From NCBI GenBank assembly GCA_934486735.1, contig CAKSQL010000024.1, positions 1 to 45,764 of the forward strand: DNA of 45,764 bases, written 5' to 3'. Positions 8,919 to 18,192 of the stretch are shown here, in pieces. The notes below the pieces were generated by a model. The model was given only the letters and a program-made list of their open reading frames with translations, was not told where the DNA came from and made no database searches. The translations under genes were made by a program, and so were the position numbers. Source of the DNA: an uncultured Clostridia bacterium (GTDB lineage Bacteria; Bacillota; Clostridia; UBA1381). Positions within the stretch are counted from its first letter, which is position 1. Every line of letters starts with the position of its first letter.

Positions 8919-9839
8919 TTACGGCAGCACATTCCCGGCTGCAAGATAAATTTCATACCATTCCTGTCTTGTAATATAAATCTCCGACGCCGCAATGCAT
9001 TCCTTTAATCTGTTAATGTTCATAGTCCCGGTAATCGGCTGAATAACCGCCGGGTGTCTCAATATCCACGCAATTGCCATGCCCGTCTTGCCGAGACCGT
9101 ATTTTGCCCCGATTTCTTCAAGCTTTTTATTAAGCTCGGGATATTTTGGACTGTCTATAAAGCAGCCTTCAAAAAAGCCGTACTGAAACGGCGACCATGC
9201 CTGGATTGTTATATCGTTCAGCCTGCAAAAATCTATTATTCCGCCGTCTCGGTTTACCCCGGCACCGGACTTTGTATTCACATTCAGTCCGAAATCAATC
9301 ATCGGAGTAAATGCCGCGCTGAGCTGCATTTGATTTACCGAAATCGGTTCTTTTAAATATTTGTTCAGAAGCTGAATCTGAAACGGATTCTGATTTGATA
9401 CCCCGAAATGTCTCACTTTTCCGCTGCTTTTTAATATGTCAAACGCTTCCGCGACCTCCTCCGGCTCCATGAGCGTGTCGGGTCTGTGGAGAAGCAATAT
9501 ATCGATATAATCTGTCTTTAATCTTTCAAGGCTTTTGTCAACCGAATCCAAAATATGTTCCTTTGAAAAATCGAACATTTTTCCCGGAACAATTCCGCAC
9601 TTGGTCTGAATTATCATCTTTTCACGCAAATCGGCGTTCATGCCGACTGCGTCCGCAAAAAGGCTTTCGCACTCTCCGCCGCCGTAAATATCGGCGTGAT
9701 CGAAAAAATTTGCCCCGTTTTCCATAGCGGTTTTTATAAATTTCTCCGCGCTTTTTTTGTCCTTTGAGGCAAGCCGCATGCAACCCACCGCGATATTGGG
9801 TACGTCCATGCCCGACCTGCCGAGCTTAATCATTTTCAT
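8919..9839 (-). CDS. Aldo-keto reductase, YdhF-like
   Basis: 306 aa, full-length TIM-barrel AKR. The catalytic tetrad is visible: D47 and Y52 (FDHADIYGGG), K80 (IIQTKCG) and H118 (LLLHRPD), followed by GKVRHFGVSNQNP and the C-terminal AIAWILRHPAVIQPITGT cofactor-site region. These match the E. coli YdhF group of NADPH-dependent oxidoreductases; the substrate is unknown. It has its own promoter (9895-9923) and a small hairpin in the 5' leader, so it seems to be a separate unit within the polysaccharide locus. A role in sugar modification is possible but nothing in the sequence shows it. Confidence 0.9.
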   Translation of the reverse strand: MKMIKLGRSGMDVPNIAVGCMRLASKDKKSAEKFIKTAMENGANFFDHADIYGGGECESLFADAVGMNADLREKMIIQTKCGIVPGKMFDFSKEHILDSVDKSLERLKTDYIDILLLHRPDTLMEPEEVAEAFDILKSSGKVRHFGVSNQNPFQIQLLNKYLKEPISVNQMQLSAAFTPMIDFGLNVNTKSGAGVNRDGGIIDFCRLNDITIQAWSPFQYGFFEGCFIDSPKYPELNKKLEEIGAKYGLGKTGMAIAWILRHPAVIQPITGTMNINRLKECIAASEIYITRQEWYEIYLAAGNVLP

Positions 9840-9855
9840 TTACCGTCTCCGTTCC

Positions 9856-9873
9856 GCCGCCGAGTGGCGGCAT
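9856..9873 (-). other. Hairpin in 5' leader of the aldo-keto reductase
   Basis: GCCGCC, a four-base spacer GAGT, then GGCGGC: a 6-bp all-GC stem about 17 nt upstream of the start codon, between the promoter and the ribosome site. No T tract follows in the gene direction, so it is not a terminator; it may stabilise the mRNA or protect its 5' end. Confidence 0.45.
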
Positions 9874-9894
9874 AAATTATATATTTATGAAACT

Positions 9895-9923
9895 ATTATA
9901 CCATAAGCTTCTTAATGTTTCAA
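9895..9923 (-). promoter_or_regulatory. Promoter of the aldo-keto reductase gene
   Basis: On the minus strand: -35 TTGAAA (9918-9923), exactly 17 bp, -10 TATAAT (9895-9900) preceded by TTATGG. The -35 box lies inside the last codons of the CDP-glycerol transferase gene. Near-consensus match for the vegetative sigma factor. Confidence 0.75.
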
Positions 9924-11087
9924 TATTTTTTTCACTTCAGCATAGGTTTTTTCACAATTGTTTCCTGTCATTTCTCCAAAAAATTCCGATACGCGATTTT
10001 TGTATTTTTCGTCCGTCTCCATGCCGCTGTTCAGCTTATCGACAATAAAACCGACCGCTTCGTCAACTCGGTTCATGACCGGGCCGAAACCGTCTCTGCG
10101 GCAGCTAAAATATCCTCTTTCATATTGAGTTTCAAAAAATCTATCCTCATCAAACTGCAAGTAAACAAGCGGCTTTGACATATATGCAAAATCGAAAAAA
10201 ACGCTTGAATAATCGGTCACAAGAAGTTTTGATTCCATCAGCAGCTGCTGAACATCCGCATCGCTCATTTTAAGAACATGCACTCTTTTGTTTTTTTCCT
10301 CAAAAAGATGCGCATACCTTTGCAGTTCATAATGGAGATAGAGCACAATCTCATATCCCTGTTCCTCCATAGCTTTTCCCAAAGCTTCATCATTTATCAG
10401 GCTGTTGAAGTTTTTGAAATACTCGCTCTTTTTAAAGTCCTCATCGCTCAAACCGCGCAGGAAATACCGCCATGTCGGCATAACGAGAATTCTCTTTTTC
10501 TCATCATGTCCGCTCAAAAGCCTGTCGTATCTGCACAGTCCCAAACGCTTTACAACGCCGTCGGGATAATTGTAATGCTCGGTTATATATTCATACTCCG
10601 CCTTTGCGCTGCAAACAAATATATCAGCCTTTGCTTTCGGATAATGCAGCTCGGTCAGGTCGTTCGCAATGATTCCATGCTGCAGCATAACACTTTTTCC
10701 GCGCACAAATCCGAATCGGCGCAGTATCGCAAATCGATACGTATCGGGCGCGCTGCTGATATAGTGCGTGAAAATATATACACTCGCGCAGGCATATGCA
10801 ATCATATGGCGAAAACTCTGCGGCTCTATCGTCTTTCCCAGCTCCGCGGTCTTTTTGTAATCGGGCGATTCCCTGCTTATTATATACGCACAGTTCACCT
10901 CGGGATGCTCACATCGCAGATATCGGAAAAAGTGATACCCGTTGTCGCGCGCATCGGTCTGCCGCTCCGAAATAAGCCACAAATCCCTATAATACGGCGT
11001 TCTCTTTGCGAAAAATCCGATACACAGCGCAAAAATATAATAGATAACATAGCCTATATATGTCAGATAATTTAAGATTTTTTTCAT
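9912..11087 (-). CDS. CDP-glycerol:glycerophosphotransferase family protein (TagB/TagF-like)
   Basis: 391 aa. A hydrophobic N-terminal segment (about 6-26) is followed by the GT-B-like domain of the teichoic-acid glycerophosphotransferase family: SVMLQHGIIANDL (acceptor-site His), DIFVCSAKAEYEYI, RLGLCRYDRLL, ILVMPTWR, and the C-terminal LLVTDYSSVFFDFAYMSKP with the conserved DYSS. Members transfer glycerol phosphate from CDP-glycerol, or related groups, onto glycans. Its presence suggests that the polymer carries a polyol-phosphate group or is teichoic-acid-like. No CDP-glycerol synthase lies in the window, so the donor must come from elsewhere. Confidence 0.85.
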   Translation of the reverse strand: MKKILNYLTYIGYVIYYIFALCIGFFAKRTPYYRDLWLISERQTDARDNGYHFFRYLRCEHPEVNCAYIISRESPDYKKTAELGKTIEPQSFRHMIAYACASVYIFTHYISSAPDTYRFAILRRFGFVRGKSVMLQHGIIANDLTELHYPKAKADIFVCSAKAEYEYITEHYNYPDGVVKRLGLCRYDRLLSGHDEKKRILVMPTWRYFLRGLSDEDFKKSEYFKNFNSLINDEALGKAMEEQGYEIVLYLHYELQRYAHLFEEKNKRVHVLKMSDADVQQLLMESKLLVTDYSSVFFDFAYMSKPLVYLQFDEDRFFETQYERGYFSCRRDGFGPVMNRVDEAVGFIVDKLNSGMETDEKYKNRVSEFFGEMTGNNCEKTYAEVKKILKH

Positions 11088-11157
11088 TATTCGTCAACTG
11101 CCTTTGCGCACACTTTTTCTTTGCGATATCGTAACAACAAAATAAATTTCATCGGCT

Positions 11158-12309
11158 TTAACCCTTTTTCCCGATCATTTTCTCAAACTCCTCAACCGCT
11201 GTCCGATTATCTTTTTTCGTTATCGGCAGCTTGCTTTTTGTATAGCTTTCAAGCACATCGGCAAGAGCTTTTTCTATCTCCTCATCCGAGTTGGCGCAAA
11301 CCCAGCCGCTGTCTCCCACCATTTCCGCCGCCGATGTTGTGTCGGTTGTGAACACTCTCGTCCCGACCGCCTCCGCCTCGGAAAATACCATCGGCGCAGC
11401 CTCGTCATACGACGGCACAAGCACTATATCCGACCTATAAAAATGCGGATACGGATTCACAAGATTTCCCAAAAGCTTTATCTCATTTTCCAGACCGTAC
11501 TCCTTTATCATAGCCGCAGCCTCATTCCGCTCCGGGCCGTCCCCGGCAATGCGCCACACAAAATCTATTCCTTTATCCTTTATATGTTTAAAAATAGGAA
11601 TCATTCTCAAAATCCCTTTTTCCCTATGCAGCCGCGCCGCCGTAAAAAGGTTTATGCAATCGGAATAATCGGGATTGTATTCATTTTTTAAAATCTCAAT
11701 CTCTTTATAATTAACACAGTTATGCACAACGCAAAGCTTGTCACAAAGCTCGGGCACAGCCTTTAAAAGCTTTTTCCCGACCGATTCCGAAACCGCCGCA
11801 ACTTTATCGAATTTTTTCAGCGTTTCGCGGTTATATCGGTTGTTTCCGCCGTAGTTCAGAAAATCGCAATGTATAAAGCAGACCTTATTTTCGCTTTTAA
11901 CCGAATTGAGCACAAGCTCCGCGCAGCCGCCGTAGAACACGCTTTCATCGCCGTTCTGCATAAAGGACACCGCACAGTCATACTCCTCCAAGCGGCAGAG
12001 ACGCGTCAGCAGATTGAAAGTGACCCGAGTTTTGAAAATTCTCGTAAGCACCGTCCAAAAAGAACGTCTGATGAGCGTAAAAATGCCGTCCGCCTTTGCC
12101 TCGGCATGCGTCATACCCAAAATCCGAAGTCTTTTTCCCGGCTCTTTCACCTTTATTTCTTTCGGAATACTTTCGGACAGTTTCCCGATTTTGCAAAAAA
12201 GCAGCAGAGTCACATCGTACTTGCCCTTTATCTCGTCAAGAAGATTCAGGAGCGCTTTTTGTATTCCGCCTATATGCATGTTGTTATTGACAATCAATAT
12301 CTTTTTCAT
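11158..12309 (-). CDS. Family 4 glycosyltransferase (GT-B)
   Basis: 383 aa. N-terminal ILIVNNNMHIGGIQKALLNL is the acceptor-side glycine loop of GT4 retaining transferases. The C-terminal donor domain shows FTAARLHREKGI, WRIAGDGPER, IKLLGNLVNPYPHFYRSDI and the sugar-nucleotide motif PSYDEAAPMVFSEAEAVG (E-x7-E). The start ATG lies immediately after the stop of the upstream glycosyltransferase, consistent with one operon. The donor sugar is not predictable. Confidence 0.88.
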   Translation of the reverse strand: MKKILIVNNNMHIGGIQKALLNLLDEIKGKYDVTLLLFCKIGKLSESIPKEIKVKEPGKRLRILGMTHAEAKADGIFTLIRRSFWTVLTRIFKTRVTFNLLTRLCRLEEYDCAVSFMQNGDESVFYGGCAELVLNSVKSENKVCFIHCDFLNYGGNNRYNRETLKKFDKVAAVSESVGKKLLKAVPELCDKLCVVHNCVNYKEIEILKNEYNPDYSDCINLFTAARLHREKGILRMIPIFKHIKDKGIDFVWRIAGDGPERNEAAAMIKEYGLENEIKLLGNLVNPYPHFYRSDIVLVPSYDEAAPMVFSEAEAVGTRVFTTDTTSAAEMVGDSGWVCANSDEEIEKALADVLESYTKSKLPITKKDNRTAVEEFEKMIGKKG

Positions 12310-12312
12310 AGC

Positions 12313-13377
12313 TCACCCGAAAAATTTGCCTATCCTTTTATAGAACATTTCATTTTCTTTTATATACTTATCCATACAGGCGTCGCACGCCGCCGCGAAT
12401 TTATCCTCGTCAAAGTCTCTGTACCAATTATAAATCCGCTCGCTCGCGCCGATGCCGTCCTCGCTCACTCCGACTCCGAGTCCCTCTTTTTCGATAAAGC
12501 GTCCCAGAACCGTTCTCGGATTTACAAACATCGGCTTTTTCATAATCAGCGAATCGTAATATTTATTCGCCACCGCTCCGTCATTCACATAGCTGTAAGG
12601 GTAGTTGTAGCACATAATGTCAAGCTGTTCGATTATTCCGCACTTCTCGCTTTCCTTATACGCCCCATGAACGAAAATGTTATCAAAATCCTTTGCATAT
12701 TCCGCCAGCCGCGCCGAATCGTCGCCGCAGCCGTAGGTGTGAAACTCAAATCTCTTGTCGTCCTTAAAGCTGTCTATCAGCCGCTTGTGGTATTCATACT
12801 CGCGCAGCGCGCCTATATATCCGGCGATAATTTTTCCGCTCCGCTTTTTCACGCACTCTTTTTTCCGATATTTCAGCGTATCCGCACTGAAATTGTGGTC
12901 AAGGATATAGTCCTTTTTATCGGTCAGAGCCTCGGAGAACCACTCCGACGAAATCACCGTCTCCGCAGAGCCTTTGATTAAAGCATTAACCAGCATCGAA
13001 TACGGCTTTATATACTCATACGATTTATCGCGGTAATCGAATACATATCTGCCTCGATATCGCGTCAGAAGCACATCCGCAAGCAAAATTGCCGTTTGAG
13101 TTGTGAGAATCACAAGCTTGTCATACTTTTTTTGTTTCAATACTTTCTTTACAAACTTCCTGTACCCACGCGCCGGAGCAAGTTTTGACAGGACGGAGGA
13201 ATACCTTTTTCCGCTTTTTCCGTCGTATATAAAGACATTGTCGCCCTCATACTGCACAGTCTCCTCGCGCCGCCAGCCTATCAAATCAAACTGTTCGCCG
13301 GCATCGCTCAAAATCCGCATATATTTTTTGGAATACGGCGCAAGTTCAAACGGGCCGTAGAGTATAATTCCAACCAT
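12313..13377 (-). CDS. Glycosyltransferase, GT-B-like, capsular/exopolysaccharide type
   Basis: About 354 aa. N-terminus VGIILYGPFELAPYSKKYM, a middle segment GRYVFDYRDKSYEYIKPY and ETVISSEWF, then a C-terminal domain with IAGYIGALREYEYHKRLIDS, FEFHTYGCGDD and NDGAVANKYYDSLIMKKP, an arrangement seen in GT4-like exopolysaccharide glycosyltransferases. Family assignment is looser than for its neighbour. The frame is open to a TTG at 13410 that overlaps the upstream stop; I chose the ATG at 13377 because it lies 10 nt after AAAGGA and the conserved sequence begins there. Confidence 0.72.
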   Translation of the reverse strand: MVGIILYGPFELAPYSKKYMRILSDAGEQFDLIGWRREETVQYEGDNVFIYDGKSGKRYSSVLSKLAPARGYRKFVKKVLKQKKYDKLVILTTQTAILLADVLLTRYRGRYVFDYRDKSYEYIKPYSMLVNALIKGSAETVISSEWFSEALTDKKDYILDHNFSADTLKYRKKECVKKRSGKIIAGYIGALREYEYHKRLIDSFKDDKRFEFHTYGCGDDSARLAEYAKDFDNIFVHGAYKESEKCGIIEQLDIMCYNYPYSYVNDGAVANKYYDSLIMKKPMFVNPRTVLGRFIEKEGLGVGVSEDGIGASERIYNWYRDFDEDKFAAACDACMDKYIKENEMFYKRIGKFFG

Positions 13378-13406
13378 CCTGTATCCGTCCTTTCTGCCGC
13401 ACTTTC

Positions 13407-14840
13407 TCAATCCTCGATATCATCATCCGGGATATCGGGAATTACCGATGCCTGCTCCAAATACTCATCATCCTCACCGTTGTCCTTTCCGTCAAGTTCG
13501 GAATACCTTTTCATAATCTCTACAGTCAGTGCAAGCATGCACGATAATGCAAATCCAAGCACAATCGCTATCATGCAATAGAATGATTCGTACACATTTT
13601 CATAATATCTGATTCCTGTGAGCGACTCGATATGCATTGTCGGCACATATTCGTTGTAATCGTCAATCAGTGCAAACGCCGTTTTGTAAAGCTCTTTCAG
13701 CTGATTTAATGTCACGTCGATATCATTTTTAACAAGTTCCTCGTACTCGGCATAGTCCACATTTGAAGCGGCAGGCGCGGAAAATATGTTTATAACATTC
13801 GCGCAATGCTCCGCGTCAATCACATTATCATTCGCCGAAACGCTGTCTGTGACATAATTCTTCATGAGCGAATCATATGTCGTCTGACTCTGAACCGTCC
13901 GATTTAAATCATCATGAACATCCTGGATGATTGTTACATTGTCATCACCCTCGGCAATATTCGAGTTATAGGAGTTCGGCACATCGACATTTGCCTCGAC
14001 ATATGCGTCCATTCTGTCCGCCGCAAGCACCGCCTTTTCCGAGCAGTTTTTGGTCTGAAGTTCGTTCTGTTCTTTTCTCTCGGTATATTTGTCTATCAGC
14101 AAATCCCTGTTTTGCGTCAGCTTTGCCGCATATATTCTCGAAAAAATCAGCGGCAGCTTATACTCGGAGAGGTATTCAAACTCATTAATCAAATCACTGA
14201 ATGTGTATCCGGTTGACGGCGAGCGGTATTTTCCGTTGCCGACATATTCATTGAGTATACTAATCGTTCCGTCAATATTTTCCTGCAAAATTTCAGCCTG
14301 CTCAATATAGTCAAAATTGCCCTTGTCGAGGTCGTAGTCAATCTCGCTGACCGATGCCAGATACAGATACTTTTCATTGTAATATTTAAAATAATTCTCA
14401 ATCAGTTTGTCCAGAGTGTCGCGGGTTTCATAATATGAATGATTCCCGTTGTAGCGGATTCGGAACACATTTGGGTGATATTCATGCTCTTCGCCGAGTT
14501 TTTCCTTTGCAGTCTGAAGATTCTCTTCGCTCGACGGAATTACCGGAATAATCTTTGTGTTTGCTCTTATTCCGTCCTCGGTCACATTGAAGGACAGGTC
14601 CTTGTTGGCGTTTGCGATAACCTTCGGCGCGACAATCTCGTTCACGTCGAATTGGCTGCCGTCTATAGCCAAGCCTTCCGACACGCATGCATCCTTATAT
14701 TTTATCACAGCCTCCGCCGAATACGTCTGGATTCTCCGAACGTACAGTTTTGCGGCAAAAAATGACAATATAACCGCTGCGACAATAAGTATCTTGTGCT
14801 TGTAGAGGTACTTTATCAAATCCCATATTGTGAGCCTCAT
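13407..14840 (-). CDS. Wzz/CpsC-like chain-length protein (second of a pair)
   Basis: 477 aa. One helix near the N-terminus (about 17-34), a long largely helical extracytoplasmic region with many Asn, Tyr and Glu residues, and a second helix near the C-terminus (about 425-445), ending in an acidic cytoplasmic tail. This is the topology of polysaccharide co-polymerases that set polymer length. The segment EGLAIDGSQFDVNE is echoed in the neighbouring protein as QGLNPDGSRFNISE, so the two are paralogs. A GGAGGAG ribosome site lies 6 nt before the ATG, and the gene follows its paralog after one base. No BY-kinase (CpsD/Wzd) partner is present in the window. Confidence 0.75.
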   Translation of the reverse strand: MRLTIWDLIKYLYKHKILIVAAVILSFFAAKLYVRRIQTYSAEAVIKYKDACVSEGLAIDGSQFDVNEIVAPKVIANANKDLSFNVTEDGIRANTKIIPVIPSSEENLQTAKEKLGEEHEYHPNVFRIRYNGNHSYYETRDTLDKLIENYFKYYNEKYLYLASVSEIDYDLDKGNFDYIEQAEILQENIDGTISILNEYVGNGKYRSPSTGYTFSDLINEFEYLSEYKLPLIFSRIYAAKLTQNRDLLIDKYTERKEQNELQTKNCSEKAVLAADRMDAYVEANVDVPNSYNSNIAEGDDNVTIIQDVHDDLNRTVQSQTTYDSLMKNYVTDSVSANDNVIDAEHCANVINIFSAPAASNVDYAEYEELVKNDIDVTLNQLKELYKTAFALIDDYNEYVPTMHIESLTGIRYYENVYESFYCMIAIVLGFALSCMLALTVEIMKRYSELDGKDNGEDDEYLEQASVIPDIPDDDIED

Positions 14841-14841
14841 C

Positions 14842-16197
14842 CTATTCTCCTCCTCTCATCTTTTTGATGGTTGTGAATGCCTTTTTCGCCGTTTTTGTTT
14901 TCTTGTGAACAATTCTATGGGCAAACTCCATATACAAAATTATCAGAATTGCAAAAATAAATCCCAGCACCGCGAATTTTTTGATTACCGACAGGCTTAT
15001 CACTCTGCTTTTTCCGACTATCTTGTACGAAAAGTAATTCTCGGTTTTATATTCAAGATATTCATTGTCCAGGCGCAGAACCTTTTTTGACAGCTGCTCA
15101 AAATCGTTCAGAAGCTCGGCAAGATACGCATCGGTTTCGCTGAGCTTGTCCGCACTTGTGTTCTGCACTTTTTCCAGCTTGTCCTGCTGATTTTTGTATC
15201 GGTCAAGCTTTTTTGCTATCTTTGCCGCGTTCATCCCGTCGGCATAGGAATCCCGCGCAAGGTCGTCTATTCCCGTCTTTGTTCTGCTCATGTAATAGCT
15301 GTTTGTATTGTCGAACGACGGAATAAACGCAACCGCGGTAATCTGAGGATCGTATTTTTTAAGCGCGTTTTTTATAATTTCGGACGACTCCATATTTTTT
15401 CTGTAGCTTAATGTGCTCTTGTCTATCAGATACGAAAGCTTATTCAAATACTCCGGTCTGTTTTTGGAAATTTCGTTTTGTATCACATATGCATAAAACT
15501 TTTCCAGTCTGACATTTTTAAAGTTTGAAAGCTCGTCGCTGACAGTATCGAAATTCAGGTTATCATCCGCGCGGAAGCCGCGGTTTTCGTCCTTGTGACT
15601 CCGAATAAGGGTCAGCATCTGCTCCGATCGGTTGTAAAGAATATTATATATTTCCGAGTAATCGTAATCGGAAAAATCATTGTTCTGCGTAGTATAGTCA
15701 AGTATGGAATTGTTTTCGGCATGCCTGCGCGTGAAGTATTTTTCATAGCTTTCCGCAAGCGCCAAAAGGAACTCATATGTCTCATTTTTTGCGAGCTTGT
15801 CTTTTTGAGAATAATAAATATAATAGGTAGTCGGAATGTACGAGCCTTCCATACCGTCGCGGATATCGGACACCACATTGTCGATTGCCCTTTGCGAAAT
15901 CTTGGAGGTTATAAAAAGTCTGTCCTTTATCTCCGCATTTGTCATTTTGTTCATTTCAAGTCCCGACTTCGCCTCGTCAATAATTTCGTCGTTTGACATT
16001 TCCGAGATATTAAACCGGCTGCCGTCGGGGTTGAGTCCCTGCTCCGCACCGGGGTAGTTCAGGCTTATTGTCATGGTTCTTATATTCGACAGTATGAAAA
16101 AGTGATATATCTCACCTGCCAAAGCAAATGCCGCGGTCATGAGCAGCAAAAATATAAGATATCTTTTTTTAAGCAGTCTTACTATAGTATTAATCAC
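14842..16197 (-). CDS. Wzz/CpsC-like chain-length protein (first of a pair)
   Basis: 451 aa. N-terminal helix (about 11-30), long coiled extracytoplasmic region, second helix (about 405-425) and a basic cytoplasmic tail rich in Lys. Shares the G-L-x-x-D-G-S-x-F motif with the next gene. Start is GTG with GGAGG seven bases upstream; it overlaps the end of the polymerase gene by 8 bp. Likely assembles with its paralog around the Wzy-like polymerase. The absence of the usual Walker-type kinase and the reversed charge of the two C-terminal tails (acidic in one, basic in the other) suggest that the two proteins pair with each other, which is inference. Confidence 0.75.
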   Translation of the reverse strand: MINTIVRLLKKRYLIFLLLMTAAFALAGEIYHFFILSNIRTMTISLNYPGAEQGLNPDGSRFNISEMSNDEIIDEAKSGLEMNKMTNAEIKDRLFITSKISQRAIDNVVSDIRDGMEGSYIPTTYYIYYSQKDKLAKNETYEFLLALAESYEKYFTRRHAENNSILDYTTQNNDFSDYDYSEIYNILYNRSEQMLTLIRSHKDENRGFRADDNLNFDTVSDELSNFKNVRLEKFYAYVIQNEISKNRPEYLNKLSYLIDKSTLSYRKNMESSEIIKNALKKYDPQITAVAFIPSFDNTNSYYMSRTKTGIDDLARDSYADGMNAAKIAKKLDRYKNQQDKLEKVQNTSADKLSETDAYLAELLNDFEQLSKKVLRLDNEYLEYKTENYFSYKIVGKSRVISLSVIKKFAVLGFIFAILIILYMEFAHRIVHKKTKTAKKAFTTIKKMRGGE

Positions 16198-17371
16198 CTT
16201 TATTCCTCCGTTTCCTTAAATGCGGCATATCTTCGAACGACATCGCGCACAGCATCATTATGTTGAGATACGGCTTAAAGACATAGAATGTCAGCGACAT
16301 CGAAAATGCCAAAAGCGATACCATCCCCGCCGCGTAGTGCGGCTCTCGTTTTATCGTTCGGAAAATGCAAAGGGCGATAACCGTCACAAAGAGCACCAGC
16401 CCTATCATTCCCTCATCGTTTAATATCTGAATATACGCATTGTGCGCCACACCGTTTTTCAATCCGCCGCTGCGCATTATCGAATATGTGGAGAACACGC
16501 CCGACCCGCGAATCAGTCTCTCCGGCCGCTGAACGGTGTAGTTCAGCAAAAACTGCCATATCTCGAATCTGCCGCTGCCGCCGTCACTCTGAACCGCCTC
16601 GATTGTATATCGTGCACGCACATCCTCGGGCAGCATCGGCATTACAACCGATACAAAAATCAGTCCGACAGCAATCGCCGCCAGGATTACGCCCAGTCTT
16701 GCACGCATGCTTTTCATTCCGATAGAAATATATATTGCGGCACCGGCAAAAACGCCGATGAGTCCGCCGCGCGAGCCGGTTTTCAGCACCGCATAAAAGG
16801 ACAGCAGCAGAATCATAATATACACCGGATAAAATTTTCTCCGTTCAAAAATCCGCTTTATGCTTATCAGCACCGGCATAATCAAATATGCGCAGAACTG
16901 ATTCTGATCCTCCTCAAAGCCGAACACTCTCACAACCGCGCGGTTTTCAACCTCGCTGACCACCTCGGTCGAGGTGACGCACACATATATACAAACAAGT
17001 CCGACCGCAATCCATGCCGTTTCGATAAGCTCTTTTTCGCGGCTGTTATATATCCGCATGGTTATCAGCATAAGCATCAGATAGCCCAAAATCATATCCT
17101 TTGTGGTGACAACCGATATATTCTCACTGTACACAACCAGCATTCCGACAGTATAGAGCATATACAGCCCATAGAAAAAGTGTATATAATTAAGCGTCAG
17201 TTCGCTTTTTCCCATAAAAAGCCTTATCATAAGAATTGCCGCAATCGGGAATGTCACAACCTTTAAAAGCGAGCCTGCCGGAGTTGTGACAACAGTAAAG
17301 GGCAGACAGGCAAAGTAGATACATGCCAAAATGCATTCTATGCTTATTTTTTCCTTAATCGTATCGCTCAT
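16190..17371 (-). CDS. O-antigen ligase/polymerase-like protein (Wzy-type)
   Basis: 393 aa, about 10-11 membrane helices. A larger loop before the last helices contains GRFEIWQFLLNYTVQRPERL, GSGVFSTYS and GVAHNAYIQILNDEGMIGL, the Wzy_C pattern: a conserved His-Asn near a late periplasmic loop and G-x-G. It should polymerise flipped repeat units on the outer face of the membrane. Start ATG with AGGA seven bases upstream; 4 bp after the GT2 stop and overlapping the first Wzz-like gene, so clearly in one operon. Confidence 0.85.
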   Translation of the reverse strand: MSDTIKEKISIECILACIYFACLPFTVVTTPAGSLLKVVTFPIAAILMIRLFMGKSELTLNYIHFFYGLYMLYTVGMLVVYSENISVVTTKDMILGYLMLMLITMRIYNSREKELIETAWIAVGLVCIYVCVTSTEVVSEVENRAVVRVFGFEEDQNQFCAYLIMPVLISIKRIFERRKFYPVYIMILLLSFYAVLKTGSRGGLIGVFAGAAIYISIGMKSMRARLGVILAAIAVGLIFVSVVMPMLPEDVRARYTIEAVQSDGGSGRFEIWQFLLNYTVQRPERLIRGSGVFSTYSIMRSGGLKNGVAHNAYIQILNDEGMIGLVLFVTVIALCIFRTIKREPHYAAGMVSLLAFSMSLTFYVFKPYLNIMMLCAMSFEDMPHLRKRRNKGD

Positions 17372-17375
17372 CCGC

Positions 17376-18176
17376 TTATCCTCGTTTTATTTTATCTATC
17401 GTAAGCCGTATCGGTCTCAAAACGGCTCTTATTTTCCAATTCAATTTATCCATTCCCCACCGGGGCAAAAGCTTCAATATCTTTTTCGACAGCATAAAGT
17501 TATATTTATACTTTTGCAGCACGCTTATGCCGCTGCCGGTGAGTCCGCCGCCCGATTGATAATAGCAATACAGCCGCTCCGACACAAAGAGTACGCTGTT
17601 CGCCGCGGTGTACGCATCGAGCGAAAACGCCGCGTCCTCCGCGGTTTGGAATTTATCTGAAAAGCGCATGCCCATGCTCCTTTTAAAGACTGCCAGGCAG
17701 ACGCTGTTTAAGCCTATCCCGTCGATAAATCTCGGATATACAAGCTCGCCGAAGCAAGCCTTTTCCACAAATTTATCCAATACGATATTGCTCTGCGGCT
17801 CTCTTTTTTCCCCGTTCGGATAAAAAAGAGTATATCCGAATTTCAATATATCAGGCTCGAATTTATCGAGATATGCCAAAAGCCTTTTCACCGCGCCCGT
17901 CTCGTACATATCGTCCGCGTCCAAAAATGTTATATACTCGCCCGTTGCATTGTCCAAGCCTATATTCCTCGTCTTTGCAACGCAGCCCATATTCTTTTCA
18001 AGGTGTATCACCTTTATCGATTCGTATTTTTGCAAAAGCTTGCCGGTTGAGTCGGAGGACGCGTCATCGACAACAATCACTTCGCAGTCCTCTCCGAGCG
18101 GCAGCACAGAGCCTATACATCTGTCTATATATTCTTCCGCATTGTACGCGGCTATTATTATTGACAATCGCGGCAT
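17376..18176 (-). CDS. Family 2 glycosyltransferase
   Basis: About 266 aa. RLSIIIAAYNAEEYIDRCI, VIVVDDASSDSTGKLL, GLDNATGEYITFLDADDMYE and later FQTAEDAAFSLDAY are textbook GT2 GT-A motifs, including the DXD. Probably adds the second sugar after the priming transferase encoded just upstream. The start is the ATG at 18176, six bases after GGGAGG; the frame is open to 18215 inside the upstream gene, but no ribosome site precedes that codon. Confidence 0.88.
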   Translation of the reverse strand: MPRLSIIIAAYNAEEYIDRCIGSVLPLGEDCEVIVVDDASSDSTGKLLQKYESIKVIHLEKNMGCVAKTRNIGLDNATGEYITFLDADDMYETGAVKRLLAYLDKFEPDILKFGYTLFYPNGEKREPQSNIVLDKFVEKACFGELVYPRFIDGIGLNSVCLAVFKRSMGMRFSDKFQTAEDAAFSLDAYTAANSVLFVSERLYCYYQSGGGLTGSGISVLQKYKYNFMLSKKILKLLPRWGMDKLNWKIRAVLRPIRLTIDKIKRG

Positions 18177-18192
18177 AACAATCCTCCCGATA

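Noticed and set aside
11869..12981. A 370-codon plus-strand open frame
   Set aside because: Antisense to two well-supported glycosyltransferase genes; the composition is that of a mirror frame.
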